From positions 466,025 to 530,024 of the forward strand of contig NZ_LMCW01000001.1 of the NCBI RefSeq assembly GCF_001424945.1: a stretch of DNA of 64,000 nucleotides, given 5' to 3'. The translations under genes were made by a program, and so were the position numbers. Positions 29,143 through 37,856 of this stretch are shown here, one piece after another. The stretch's first letter is position 1, and every line of letters begins with the position of its first letter. Source of the stretch: Rhizobium sp. Root1203. GTDB lineage: Bacteria > Pseudomonadota > Alphaproteobacteria > Rhizobiales > Rhizobiaceae. Under the pieces are notes generated by a model. It had not been told where the DNA came from. It did no database searches and saw only the letters and a program-made list of their open reading frames with translations.

Positions 29143-30831
29143 TCAAGCCGGGCTGCCCATCCACTGCCATCCGCCATCCTTGCCGATTTCCAGGACGGCA
29201 TCGTGGCAATCGCTTAGGGCGTCCGTTTCCGCGCTCATGATGCAGGTAATAGAATTCTCGGTAAGGATTTGCAGAATACTGTGAAGCTGGTCGCGACCCA
29301 GTGTCATGTCGATGCGGTCCAAGAAGGCGAACCTGGGCATCGCGACAAGAATACTGGCGAGCGACAGAAGTTGCTGCTCCTGCAGTGAAAGCAACATTTC
29401 CCAGTCTTTCTCTACATCTAGCCCCGCGTGATCGAGGAGATACTCAAGATTGAGGTTGCGCAGGCACCGTACGATGCGTTCCTCCGGGACGTCGTCCGCG
29501 CGTGCATTGCGGACAAGAGCCTGTCGTAGTGTGCCTGTCGGCATATAAGGGCGCTGAGGAAGGAAAAGTATGTCGTCGGGGGCTGGGCGGATGATGCGTC
29601 CGGTGGAGCCTTTGAACGAAATGCCGGCAGTTGCTTTGAACAGCGCTGTTCGAGCGCCTTGAGCGGGCCCGGTGATCAAGACGCGCGCTCCGACGGGGAT
29701 CGAAAGCGACAAGTCTCTTACGAGGGGGGCTCCATTCGGCGATGACAACAGAGTCAACCGCTCGTAGGCCAGACACCCTGTTTTCTCGATAAACTCGATT
29801 CCCGATTCCGCGGGTGTTTGCACCTGTTCGATAGCCTCCATCAGGGAGCTAAGCCGCGCGACGACCGCAGCGAACGTCGAGATGGACTTAAACTGGGTTA
29901 TGATAAGGGAAAAAGCCCCCACGAGCATTGCGAAAGCCGCGCCGGATTGGGTTATCACCCCGAACTCGATGTCCCCTCTGATGTAGGCAGGCGCAATGAT
30001 CAAGGCGGGAATGATTTGGATGAGCCAGTTATAGCCGGTGGTGAAGAATCCCACGTTGCGATTGATCGCGGTGACTTCGCGAAAATTGGTGACCACCTCG
30101 TCAAGCCGCTGCAGCAGACGAAAACTCTGCTGCCCTTCGCAGCGCGCCAGCATAATGGATTCGGCGTTTTCTCGAACTTGAATTAGGCTGGCGCGGAAGC
30201 TGGCCTCCTTGTCGAGCTGGTCATAGTTCAGTTTGATCAATGGTCGCCCAAGCGTGATCGTCAAGTACGACCCGCCAGCCGCATACAGCACGGCGACGAC
30301 AAACAGCAGGGGGCTTATTGACCAAAGCACACCGGAAAACGCTATGATCGTGAGGCTGCTGCTAAGCGCCATAAGGATGAACGACAGGGTCGTCACTGTG
30401 AAGGCGCGCATGTCCTCGGCGATACGCTGGTCGGGGTGTGTGAGCTGCCCGGAGACATCCAGTTGATAGTAGGTTCCGTCGGCCAGGTAGGAATTGACGG
30501 CCCGCCGGGTGAGGAAATCTCGCCAGAGCAGTGCAAGGCGCTCTTCGACAAATCGGGAGACGACCGAAACGACGGTGAAGGCCGCAAACACCGCAATGTA
30601 AAATGTTGCCTGCCGGATGAATTCGGCGGTTTGGCGATCGGCGATCGCGCTCATGAAGTTGCGGCCCACGTAGCTGTTTACGACGTTCAGACCATTGAGG
30701 GCGAACAAAAGCGCCACCAATCCGCCAAACATCACCCTGGCTTTCCTGCCGACGCCGGAGGTCAGGAAGACCGTGAGCGCTCGCACGAAGCGAACGGCCG
30801 TTGTTTTGAAGGGAATCTGTTGTTTCTCCAT
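29143..30831 (-). CDS. ABC half-transporter (YddA/SbmA-like) with a degenerate ATPase domain
   Basis: A 562-residue fusion. Residues ~15-330 form six membrane helices of the ABC_membrane_2 type shared by YddA and peroxisomal ABCD proteins and related to SbmA/BacA. The C-terminal ~200 residues keep the ABC fold (DILFLPQRPYMPTGTLRQAL Q-loop region). However, Walker A reads GPAQGARTA (Lys to Arg), the signature reads LSLQEQQ (Gly to Gln), Walker B is FAFLDR (catalytic Glu to Arg), and the H-loop histidine is absent (IMSAET). ATP hydrolysis is therefore doubtful. The start is uncertain: ATG 30831 has gggaaag upstream, while 30849 and 30876 are alternatives. Confidence 0.85.
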   Translation of the reverse strand: MEKQQIPFKTTAVRFVRALTVFLTSGVGRKARVMFGGLVALLFALNGLNVVNSYVGRNFMSAIADRQTAEFIRQATFYIAVFAAFTVVSVVSRFVEERLALLWRDFLTRRAVNSYLADGTYYQLDVSGQLTHPDQRIAEDMRAFTVTTLSFILMALSSSLTIIAFSGVLWSISPLLFVVAVLYAAGGSYLTITLGRPLIKLNYDQLDKEASFRASLIQVRENAESIMLARCEGQQSFRLLQRLDEVVTNFREVTAINRNVGFFTTGYNWLIQIIPALIIAPAYIRGDIEFGVITQSGAAFAMLVGAFSLIITQFKSISTFAAVVARLSSLMEAIEQVQTPAESGIEFIEKTGCLAYERLTLLSSPNGAPLVRDLSLSIPVGARVLITGPAQGARTALFKATAGISFKGSTGRIIRPAPDDILFLPQRPYMPTGTLRQALVRNARADDVPEERIVRCLRNLNLEYLLDHAGLDVEKDWEMLLSLQEQQLLSLASILVAMPRFAFLDRIDMTLGRDQLHSILQILTENSITCIMSAETDALSDCHDAVLEIGKDGGWQWMGSPA

Positions 30832-31201
30832 GGCAGTATTCTTTCCCATGGGTGAATGCGCAAATTTAAAGCACAACCGCGCCTAGAACACCACTCCGCC
30901 ATGTTGGACGTAAACTGAAGTCAAGAAATGGATCGGAAGTTCAATCTCAGTGCATGCTCGGCCTGACCGCTACCGCAGGAGTCGAAGCTGGCGGTCAAAC
31001 GCGGTTTCCTCCACGTGCTCTCCAGAGATCAGGTTCGACATATCCTGCCCCATGCCGCCCAGATCGGCACAGCCGCATCTCAATCAATACTGCATAAGTT
31101 GCTACCGAAACGAGGTAAATCATACTGCATTGTGAGGTATGCGGATGTTTCGCCCGTCGTGTTAGCCTGTTTTTCAAGAAAAACGCTAGGGCAGGGACGA
31201 T
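30832..31201. promoter_or_regulatory. Divergent intergenic region at the right edge of the island
   Basis: About 370 bases between divergent genes, presumably with both promoters. A 9-bp repeat, atactgcat, occurs at 31087-31095 and 31122-31130, 35 bases apart. No gene, RNA or clear FNR/FixK box was seen. This is the likely right border of the island, but no convincing copy of the tRNA-Pro 3' end is present. Confidence 0.35.
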
Positions 31202-31435
31202 ATGTCAAAGTATATCCTGGTTCAGGACGACGACAGGTGGGCGATCGTCGATGAGGCTACGCAGGCACCCGCAAGGATCGATGGCGTGTGGCTTGCACAG
31301 ATGCAGCATGACGAGGCGCGGCAGATGATCAAGATCCTGCGGGGCATCGAGGTCATCCGCGGCGCGTCGACGCGCACGGCCGTGTCGGCGAAGCGACTTG
31401 GAAGGCTGGCGCTCCATGGCGCCGGTATCGAATAG
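31202..31435 (+). CDS. Small hypothetical protein
   Basis: A 77-residue soluble protein (YILVQDDDRWAIVDEATQAP at the start, then KILRGIEVIRG). It has no motif I recognise, no signal peptide and no membrane segment. Support comes from the ATG with agggacgat upstream and a protein-like composition. Function unknown. Confidence 0.5.
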   Translation: MSKYILVQDDDRWAIVDEATQAPARIDGVWLAQMQHDEARQMIKILRGIEVIRGASTRTAVSAKRLGRLALHGAGIE

Positions 31436-31545
31436 CGCGCGCACATGGGGCAGGCGAGGCTGGTGCCTCGGAAAGCGGACGCTTTCCGTTTTTTCAATCC
31501 CGAGTATAGTTGCGGCATCGGTGATCTCGCTGCAGGGAGAGAGAC

Positions 31546-31854
31546 ATGCAAGCCAGGGCAAAAGGCGTGATCCTAGCGGCCGCTTTTTTGATGCCGTCGG
31601 CAGTCTTTGCGGCCGAGGCGCTGAAGGTCGACGGCCGCGCCCACACGTGCAGCGAGCTCGCGCAGATCATCCGCCAGAACAAATCGGTTTTCGTCCGGGT
31701 GGGCATCGGCGGCCGCAGTTTCCGCTATCCGCCGGCCAAATGTAAGCTGGGCGAGAAGCGCGACACCACCAACTTTCGGGATGCGGCCGGCAAGCAGTGC
31801 GTCCTCGACTACGCCTGCGTCTACGATTCGCAGTCCTTCTATAATTTCCGCTAG
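31546..31854 (+). CDS. Small secreted cysteine-containing protein
   Basis: A 102-residue protein with a Sec signal peptide (VILAAAFLMPSAVFA, cleavage after Ala23). The mature ~80 residues contain four cysteines (HTCSEL, PAKCKLG, KQCVLDYACVY), likely two periplasmic disulfides, and end in QSFYNFR. The start follows agggagagac. I know of no function; short Cys-rich exported proteins of this sort are frequent in rhizobia. Confidence 0.75.
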   Translation: MQARAKGVILAAAFLMPSAVFAAEALKVDGRAHTCSELAQIIRQNKSVFVRVGIGGRSFRYPPAKCKLGEKRDTTNFRDAAGKQCVLDYACVYDSQSFYNFR

Positions 31855-31959
31855 TCCACCCGCTCCGATCGGAGAAGGCCTCTTGCCAATCTAGATGTTG
31901 CCTGCGGCATATCCGGCGCTTAAAGCTGGTGGCAATCCCGTGTCATGAAAAGTGGACCG

Positions 31960-32778
31960 ATGAGCAGCAACTTCTATTCCAGCCTGGGTGGCCTGCCGCC
32001 GCAGACCGAGCTTTTGTCCAGCAAGGCAGTCTTCACGACCGCCTATGCCGTTATCCCCCGCACCGTCATGACGGATATCGTCACCAGCGTGCTCCCGCAC
32101 TGGTCGGGAACCCGCGCCTGGGTGCTGTCGCGTCCGCTCACCGGCTTTTCGGAGACGTTTTCGCAATATGTGATGGAAGTGCAGCCGGGCGGCGGCAGCG
32201 ACCGGCCGGAGCCGGAAAAGCGCGCCGAGGGCGTGCTCTTCGTGGTCGAAGGCGAGATGACGGTCGAATTCGAAGGCACCGCGCATGCACTGCGATCCGG
32301 CTCGTTCGCCTATTTGCCGGCAGGCTCAGCCTGGCGCCTCTGGAACAGGAGTTCCGCCCCGGTGAAATTCCACTGGGTGCGCAAGGCATTTCAGGAAGTC
32401 GAAGGGCTGGAGCCGCCGCCGGCGATCTTCACGCACGAGGACAACCATCCGGTTTCGGCGATGCCCGATACCGACGGCCGCTGGGCAACGACCCGCTTCA
32501 TCGATCCGGCCGACGTGCGCTACGACATGCACGTCAACATCGTCACGCTGGAAACCGGCGCCGTCATCCCCTTCATGGAAACCCACGTCATGGAGCACGG
32601 CCTCTACGTGCTCGAGGGAAAGGCGGTCTATCGCCTGAACACGGACTGGGTCGAGGTCGAAGCCGGCGACTTCATGTGGCTGCGCGCCTTCTGCCCGCAG
32701 GCCTGCTACGCCGGCGGCCCCGGCCGCTTCCGCTACCTCCTCTACAAGGACGTCAACCGCCACGTGGGATTGTGGTAG
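31960..32778 (+). CDS. (S)-ureidoglycine aminohydrolase (bicupin)
   Basis: A 272-residue bicupin of the AllE/YlbA/UGHY family that releases ammonia from (S)-ureidoglycine to give ureidoglycolate in purine (allantoin) breakdown. The N-terminal cupin has EGVLFVVEGEMTVEFEG. The C-terminal, metal-binding cupin has METHVMEHGLYVLEGKAVYRL with the Glu and His ligands, and ends RYLLYKDVNRHV, typical of the family. ATG 31960 is preferred to 31945 on alignment to family starts. Other ureide genes are not in the window. Confidence 0.85.
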   Translation: MSSNFYSSLGGLPPQTELLSSKAVFTTAYAVIPRTVMTDIVTSVLPHWSGTRAWVLSRPLTGFSETFSQYVMEVQPGGGSDRPEPEKRAEGVLFVVEGEMTVEFEGTAHALRSGSFAYLPAGSAWRLWNRSSAPVKFHWVRKAFQEVEGLEPPPAIFTHEDNHPVSAMPDTDGRWATTRFIDPADVRYDMHVNIVTLETGAVIPFMETHVMEHGLYVLEGKAVYRLNTDWVEVEAGDFMWLRAFCPQACYAGGPGRFRYLLYKDVNRHVGLW

Positions 32779-32845
32779 GGGGCGACAGACGGCCAGAGCC
32801 ATCAGGCAACCGGGCGTTTTGCCGCGACGGCCGGCGAGAACGACG

Positions 32846-33211
32846 ATGAACCTGATCGCACATGTCGAAATACCGACAAGGGATATCGAGAGGGCCATGC
32901 GCTTCTACAGCGAGGTCTTTGGCGTGTCCTTCGGAGAGACGGTCGAGATCCATGGCAGCAGGATGGCGTTCTTCCCGTTCAAAGAGGGAAACGACGGGGC
33001 GAGCGGCGCGCTGGCGCAAGGAGAGGTCTATGTGCCGACCTTGGATGGCGCGGTCGTCTATTTCAGTGTTGCCAACATCGACGACGCGATATCCAAGGCT
33101 ATTGCATTGGGAAGCGATATCCTGTTTCCCAAGACATCCGTTGACGGACACCTGTTTGTTGCGGAGATTGCCGACAGCGAAGGAAACCGCATCGCGCTTA
33201 TGACGACCTGA
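32846..33211 (+). CDS. VOC (glyoxalase/bleomycin-resistance) family protein
   Basis: A 121-residue single VOC module: HVEIPTRDIERAMRFYSEVFG opens the first beta-alpha-beta-beta-beta unit, and VYFSVANIDDAISKAIALGSDILFPKT with EIADSEGNRIALM closes the second. The histidine and glutamates at the usual metal positions are present. Substrate unknown; such proteins act as dioxygenases, isomerases or binding proteins. It follows the ureidoglycine gene by 67 bases, possibly as one transcript. Confidence 0.85.
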   Translation: MNLIAHVEIPTRDIERAMRFYSEVFGVSFGETVEIHGSRMAFFPFKEGNDGASGALAQGEVYVPTLDGAVVYFSVANIDDAISKAIALGSDILFPKTSVDGHLFVAEIADSEGNRIALMTT

Positions 33212-33378
33212 TCTGAGTGCAAGATGCTGTCGCGGGATTGCCGGAAGCGGCTGTTGTTGCGATTGCGCAAAGCCAGACGGGGCGTGGTCGGTCCCAATTC
33301 GGAATTTGCCGGAATACAAAATTTCGCTTGAGCCGAACCCTGCGTCATACCGTAATGAAGATTCCGAAGGAGTTTTCG

Positions 33379-34467
33379 ATGGACGGACGCGCCAGAGACG
33401 AAGTGCTGTTGACCCCACTTGAATGCGCCAGCCGCATTGGCCTCACCATTCGTGCTCTTAGACTCTATGAACAGCAGGGGCTGATCTCACCCCGCCGCAC
33501 GGCCAAGCAATGGCGGCTTCACGGTCGAGACGAAATTGCTCGATTGAACGAGATATTGGCTCTCAAGTCTCTGGGCCTCAGCCTGCGGGAAATTTCGAAG
33601 CTTTTGCGCGGTCATTCCACTGATTTGGAGCAGACGCTCGCCTTGCAGCGTGAGGCCCTGGCCGACACCAAAAGTCGGGCGGAGCGAGGATTGCGTGTGA
33701 TTGAAGCACTGCGGGCAAAAATACGGAACGGAGCGGTCGCTTCAATTGACGACCTCATGAGATTGGCGAAGGAGACCAAAATGACGGACCCGGCAAAGGA
33801 TACCGTAGCTTGGCGGCGCTACGAACAGATGCGCCCGCGAACCGAAGTTGCTATTAATAAAGCTCTCTACGACGACTATGTCGGAGCCTACGAGTTTGTG
33901 AATGGGCCACTCGCGGTCGTATCGCAGCGGGATGGGCAGCTGCTGTATCGAATTATCGGTCAATCGGACTTGGAGATTTATCCGGAGAGCGAGACTGAAT
34001 TCTTCATGAAGATCTTACCTGTGCAGCTAACCTTCATCCGGGATGAAGACGGAGCGGTCAGGAGCCTGATACATCATCAGAACGGTTCGGAAAGCCGTGT
34101 GGTCAGAACGGACTTTGATTATGTGCGCGCGAGCGAACAGGAATTGCACCGGCGCATAAAGGAAAAGACGCCACAGGCGGAAAGCGAAGCCGCCTTGCTG
34201 CGTGTGCTTGGTGAACTTGTTCGGAGGCAGCCAAATCTGGATAGAATGTCGGAGGGGCTGTCGGTGCTGGTCGAGGAGCAGAAAGACTTCGTTCAAGCTG
34301 AGCTGGAAAAAGCCGGTGCTTTGACAAGTCTTTCGTTCAAAGGCGTTTCCCAAGAGGGACACGATATTTACGAAGCAGAGTTCGAGCGCACCACAATGGA
34401 GTGGGGGCTGTTTTTGACGCCGAGGGGAAACATCGAGGCTCTATATTTTCGGTCGGTGCTGGTTTGA
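33379..34467 (+). CDS. MerR-family regulator with a C-terminal DUF3471-like domain
   Basis: A 362-residue protein. Residues ~8-80 are a MerR winged helix (ASRIGLTIRALRLYEQQGLI, then LGLSLREISKLL) followed by a dimerisation coiled coil. From ~150 a beta-barrel region resembles DUF3471 (YEFVNGPLAVVSQRDGQLLY...SDLEIYPESETEFFMKIL...IHHQNGSESRVVR), usually found beside beta-lactamase-like domains, and may be the effector domain. The ATG follows aaggag. GC is lower than in neighbouring core genes, hinting at acquisition. The regulated target is not evident. Confidence 0.85.
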   Translation: MDGRARDEVLLTPLECASRIGLTIRALRLYEQQGLISPRRTAKQWRLHGRDEIARLNEILALKSLGLSLREISKLLRGHSTDLEQTLALQREALADTKSRAERGLRVIEALRAKIRNGAVASIDDLMRLAKETKMTDPAKDTVAWRRYEQMRPRTEVAINKALYDDYVGAYEFVNGPLAVVSQRDGQLLYRIIGQSDLEIYPESETEFFMKILPVQLTFIRDEDGAVRSLIHHQNGSESRVVRTDFDYVRASEQELHRRIKEKTPQAESEAALLRVLGELVRRQPNLDRMSEGLSVLVEEQKDFVQAELEKAGALTSLSFKGVSQEGHDIYEAEFERTTMEWGLFLTPRGNIEALYFRSVLV

Positions 34468-34511
34468 AGCTGCAACCTTGACCGCGAATGTCGCAGCGGC
34501 TCCAACGAAGA

Positions 34512-34533
34512 ACCGGGGCCTCTCAGCCCCGGT
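34512..34533. terminator. Hairpin between converging merR-type gene and cysN
   Basis: Inverted repeat accggggc/gccccggt with a 6-base loop, midway between two converging stop codons (34467 and 34550). It lacks a long T-run on either side, so termination strength is uncertain. Confidence 0.5.
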
Positions 34534-34549
34534 CATCGTTTCCCGACAC

Positions 34550-36046
34550 TCAGATGTCGCTTGCGGCGTCCGACCAGAGGTCGGCGGCCTGGGCGGCGGT
34601 CATGCGCCGGACTTCGGCTTCGTGGCGGCGGTTGGCGAAGAGTTCGCTTGCCATGATCTGGTCGGCGAGGTCGGCCGGCAGGGACAGGATCACGCGTGCG
34701 TCGCCGCCGTGGATGCCGCCGAGTTCCGAGCGCTTGCCGGTGATCATGCCGCCGGCCACCGTGTTGTTGGTGTCCGGGTCGATCAGGATGAACGAGCCCG
34801 AGGAGCGGTTCTGCTCGTAGGGATCGAAGATCGCGGCCTCGTCGAAGGAGAGATGCACCTTGCCGATGGCATTCATGTAGAGCGTCTCGGCCGACGTCCA
34901 TGTTCCGCTCTTCAGCTGCAGCTGGGCGACCGGCTGCACCTGCACGCGCTGGCGGCGGCTGCCGCTCTTCAGCCAGTAGCGTTTGCCGGCCTCGATGCCT
35001 TCGGGCTGCAGCGCCACGAGCTGGGCGTCGAACGAGAGGCCGACCTGCGGCTGCGCGTCGATCGACACGATCATGTCGCCGCGCGCGACGTCCACCTGGC
35101 GGTCGAGGACGAGCGTGATCGCATCGCCGGCAACGGCCGCGTTGCGCACGAGATCGAAGGTGACGATCTTCGAGACGTTGGCCACCATGCCGGACGGCAG
35201 GATCATGACGCTGTCGCCGGGCTTCACCGAGCCGCCGGCAACTGTGCCCTGATAGCCGCGGAAGCTCTCGCCCGGACGCGAGACGCGCTGGACGGAGAGG
35301 CGGAAGCCGACGGTCTGCGATGACCGCACGGTGGCAAGCTCAAGCGTCTCGACCAGCGTCGGGCCGGAATACCACGGCATCGCCGCTTCGCCGGAATAGA
35401 CGACGTTTTCGCCCTTCAGCGCCGACATCGGGATCGCGGTGATCTGCTTGACGCCGAGAGACAGCGCGAACTCGCGGAACTCGTGCGTGATCCTCTCGAA
35501 GCCGGCACGGTCGTAGTTCGTCAGGTCGATCTTGTTGATCGCCAGCACGAACTGCTTGATGCCGAGCAGCGAGGCGATCGTCGCATGACGGCGCGTCTGT
35601 TCGAGAATGCCGGCGCGTGCGTCCACGAGCAGGATCGCGAGATCCGCGGTCGATGCGCCCGTTGCCATGTTGCGCGTATACTGTTCGTGGCCCGGTGTGT
35701 CGGCGACGATGAACGAGCGCTTGTCGGTCGAAAAATAGCGATAGGCGACATCGATGGTGATGCCCTGTTCGCGCTCGGCCTGCAGGCCGTCGAGCAGCAG
35801 CGCGAAGTCGGGCAGGCCGAGATCGTTCTGCTTGCCGGTGGAATCGCGCTGCAGCGTCGCGGCCTGATCTTCCTTCACCGCCTTGGTATCCCAGAGCAGG
35901 CGTCCGATCAGCGTGGACTTCCCGTCATCGACGCTGCCGCAGGTGATGAGCCGGAGCGGTCGCGTGTCGCGCACGGCCTTGAGAGGCTCGGCAGCGGGCA
36001 AGGGGACGACGGTTGCGGCCGAGGCTGCTGTTTGAGCTGCAGTCAT
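34550..36046 (-). CDS. cysN: Sulfate adenylyltransferase subunit 1 (GTPase)
   Basis: A 498-residue EF-Tu-like GTPase that drives ATP sulfurylase (CysDN) to make APS from sulfate. G1 loop GSVDDGKSTLIG is near residue 35, G3 is DTPGHEQY, and G4 is NKIDL. Beta-barrel domains follow. Length suggests CysN alone without a fused APS kinase. ATG 36046 starts one base after the cysD stop, so it is translationally coupled. Last gene of cysH-cysD-cysN. Confidence 0.95.
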   Translation of the reverse strand: MTAAQTAASAATVVPLPAAEPLKAVRDTRPLRLITCGSVDDGKSTLIGRLLWDTKAVKEDQAATLQRDSTGKQNDLGLPDFALLLDGLQAEREQGITIDVAYRYFSTDKRSFIVADTPGHEQYTRNMATGASTADLAILLVDARAGILEQTRRHATIASLLGIKQFVLAINKIDLTNYDRAGFERITHEFREFALSLGVKQITAIPMSALKGENVVYSGEAAMPWYSGPTLVETLELATVRSSQTVGFRLSVQRVSRPGESFRGYQGTVAGGSVKPGDSVMILPSGMVANVSKIVTFDLVRNAAVAGDAITLVLDRQVDVARGDMIVSIDAQPQVGLSFDAQLVALQPEGIEAGKRYWLKSGSRRQRVQVQPVAQLQLKSGTWTSAETLYMNAIGKVHLSFDEAAIFDPYEQNRSSGSFILIDPDTNNTVAGGMITGKRSELGGIHGGDARVILSLPADLADQIMASELFANRRHEAEVRRMTAAQAADLWSDAASDI

Positions 36047-36047
36047 C

Positions 36048-37001
36048 TCAGAAATATCCTTCACGCTTCTTTTTTTCCATGGAGCCGGATTGGTCGCGAT
36101 CGATCGCGCGGCCCTGGCGTTCGGAGACCGTTGCGATCTCGAGTTCGGCAATCACCTCTTCGAGAGTGGTTGCCTGGGAGGGAATGGCGCCGGTCAGCGG
36201 AAAGTCGCCGAGCGTGCGGAAACGGATCATGCCTTCCTGGCGAACTTCGCCCGGCAGCAGTTCCAGGCGCGGGTCTTCGGCAAGGATCATCATGCCGTCG
36301 CGCTCGACGTATGGCCGCTTCTTGGCATAGTAGAGCGGCACGAGCGGGATATCCTCGGCCTGGATGTAGCGCCAGATGTCGACCTCGGTCCAGTTCGACA
36401 GCGGGAAGGCGCGCACGCTTTCGCCCTTGCGGATCTGGCCGTTGTAGACGTTCCAGAGTTCCGGGCGCTGGTTGCGCGGATCCCAGCGATGGTCGGGCGT
36501 GCGGAAGGAATAGATGCGCTCCTTGGCGCGGCTTGCTTCCTCGTCGCGGCGTGCGCCGCCAAAGGCCGCGTCGAACTGGCCGGCGTCGAGCGCCTGGCGC
36601 AGCCCTTCCGTCTTCATGATATCGGTAAAGGTTGCCGAGCCATGGGTGAATGGCGTGACGCCCTCTGCCGCTCCGCGCGGATTGATGTGCTCGATCAGGT
36701 CGAGATCGTATTTCTTCGCGGTCTGGTCGCGAAACGCGATCATCTCGCGGAACTTCCAGCCGGTGTTGACGTGCAGCAGCGGGAAGGGGACGCGACCGGG
36801 GTAGAAGGCCTTGCGCGCCAGATGCAGCAGCACGGACGAATCCTTGCCGATCGAATAGAGCATCACGGGACGCTCGAACTCGGCGGCCACTTCGCGGAAG
36901 ATGTGGATGGATTCGTTTTCGAGGGCTTTCAGATGCGGGTCGAGCGGCGACTTGCTGCTCTGCGGATTGTTGAGTTCCGTATCCGGACGGCTATCGGGCA
37001 T
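36048..37001 (-). CDS. cysD: Sulfate adenylyltransferase subunit 2
   Basis: A 317-residue PP-loop ATPase, the catalytic adenylyl-transferring half of ATP sulfurylase. The PP-motif is [14 protein letters not shown] near residue 50, and [16 protein letters not shown] and [11 protein letters not shown] are family hallmarks. It ends in KKKREGYF. It pairs with CysN immediately downstream and lies 111 bases after cysH in the same direction. Confidence 0.96.
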   Translation of the reverse strand: MPDSRPDTELNNPQSSKSPLDPHLKALENESIHIFREVAAEFERPVMLYSIGKDSSVLLHLARKAFYPGRVPFPLLHVNTGWKFREMIAFRDQTAKKYDLDLIEHINPRGAAEGVTPFTHGSATFTDIMKTEGLRQALDAGQFDAAFGGARRDEEASRAKERIYSFRTPDHRWDPRNQRPELWNVYNGQIRKGESVRAFPLSNWTEVDIWRYIQAEDIPLVPLYYAKKRPYVERDGMMILAEDPRLELLPGEVRQEGMIRFRTLGDFPLTGAIPSQATTLEEVIAELEIATVSERQGRAIDRDQSGSMEKKKREGYF

Positions 37002-37112
37002 TACTAACTCCAGACTTCGATCATTCGCGGGCGGGAGGCATCCGGAATGGAGTACAATTCAGACTTCGGGGAGCGCAGATGGTTGCCGCGCTCCGGTCCC
37101 GAGGTCGACGGG

Positions 37113-37856
37113 CTATTGTTGGACGGCAATCGCGGCGGCCTCTTCGGCAACATGCAGGCCGCATTCGCGCGTCTGGTCCTGCTCCCACCACCAGCGGCCG
37201 GCGCGCTCGGGCTCGCCGGGCTTGATGGCTCGCGTGCAGGGCTCGCAGCCGATCGAGGGGTAGCCGCGCGCATGCAGCGGGTTGATCGGGACGCCGTTGT
37301 CGGCGACATAGGCCTTGATGACGTCGATATCCCAGTCGGCCAGCGGGTTGACCTTGAGGAGATGCCGCTCGGCGTCGTACTCGGCAAAAGGCGTCTCGGC
37401 GCGGTTGGCGGACTGGCCGCGGCGAAGGCCGGTGATCCAGATCGTTGCTCCAGCGAGCGCGCGCGCAAGCGGCTTCAGCTTGCGCACGCCACAACAGGCA
37501 TGCCTGGCTTCGACGCTCTCGTAGAAGCCGTTCAGACCGTATTGGGCGGCATAGGCGTCGATATCGGCCTGCTCCGGCTCGTAGCGGCTGATATGGATGT
37601 CGTACTGCTTTTCGGTTTCGTCGAGCAGCGCGAGCGTTTCGGCAAAGAGCCTGCCGGTCTGCAGCGTCACGACGTCGATCGGCAGGCGGTGATTGCCGAT
37701 CTCCGCCGTAATCACCTGATCCTCGATGCCGAGCGACGTGGTGAAGACGACGCGCCCGCCAAGACCGGCCACGAACGACAGACGTTCGGCCAGGTCGAGG
37801 CTAGCAAGTTTCGCGTTCAGCGTTTCCGCCTCTTCGATTGTGTGGGCAACAGTCAT
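37113..37856 (-). CDS. cysH: Assimilatory (phospho)adenylyl-sulfate reductase
   Basis: A 247-residue PP-loop protein. TTSLGIEDQVIT is the substrate loop. Four cluster cysteines, in ACCGVRK and GCEPCTRA, mark the Fe4S4 APS-reductase type, and the C-terminal catalytic cysteine is in TRECGLHV. It reduces APS (or PAPS) to sulfite with thioredoxin. First gene of cysHDN. A 400-base upstream region with an Rrf2 regulator gene beyond it probably carries its control. Confidence 0.95.
   Translation of the reverse strand: MTVAHTIEEAETLNAKLASLDLAERLSFVAGLGGRVVFTTSLGIEDQVITAEIGNHRLPIDVVTLQTGRLFAETLALLDETEKQYDIHISRYEPEQADIDAYAAQYGLNGFYESVEARHACCGVRKLKPLARALAGATIWITGLRRGQSANRAETPFAEYDAERHLLKVNPLADWDIDVIKAYVADNGVPINPLHARGYPSIGCEPCTRAIKPGEPERAGRWWWEQDQTRECGLHVAEEAAAIAVQQ

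Noticed and set aside
30880-30900. Possible copy of the tRNA-Pro 3' end (ccactccg..cca) as an attachment site
   Set aside because: Only 8 contiguous bases match plus a gapped cca; expected by chance, and no integrase is present.
31863-31874. ctccgatcggag palindrome after the secreted protein gene
   Set aside because: Perfect dyad without a loop or T-run, so not a terminator; no evidence for a regulatory role.
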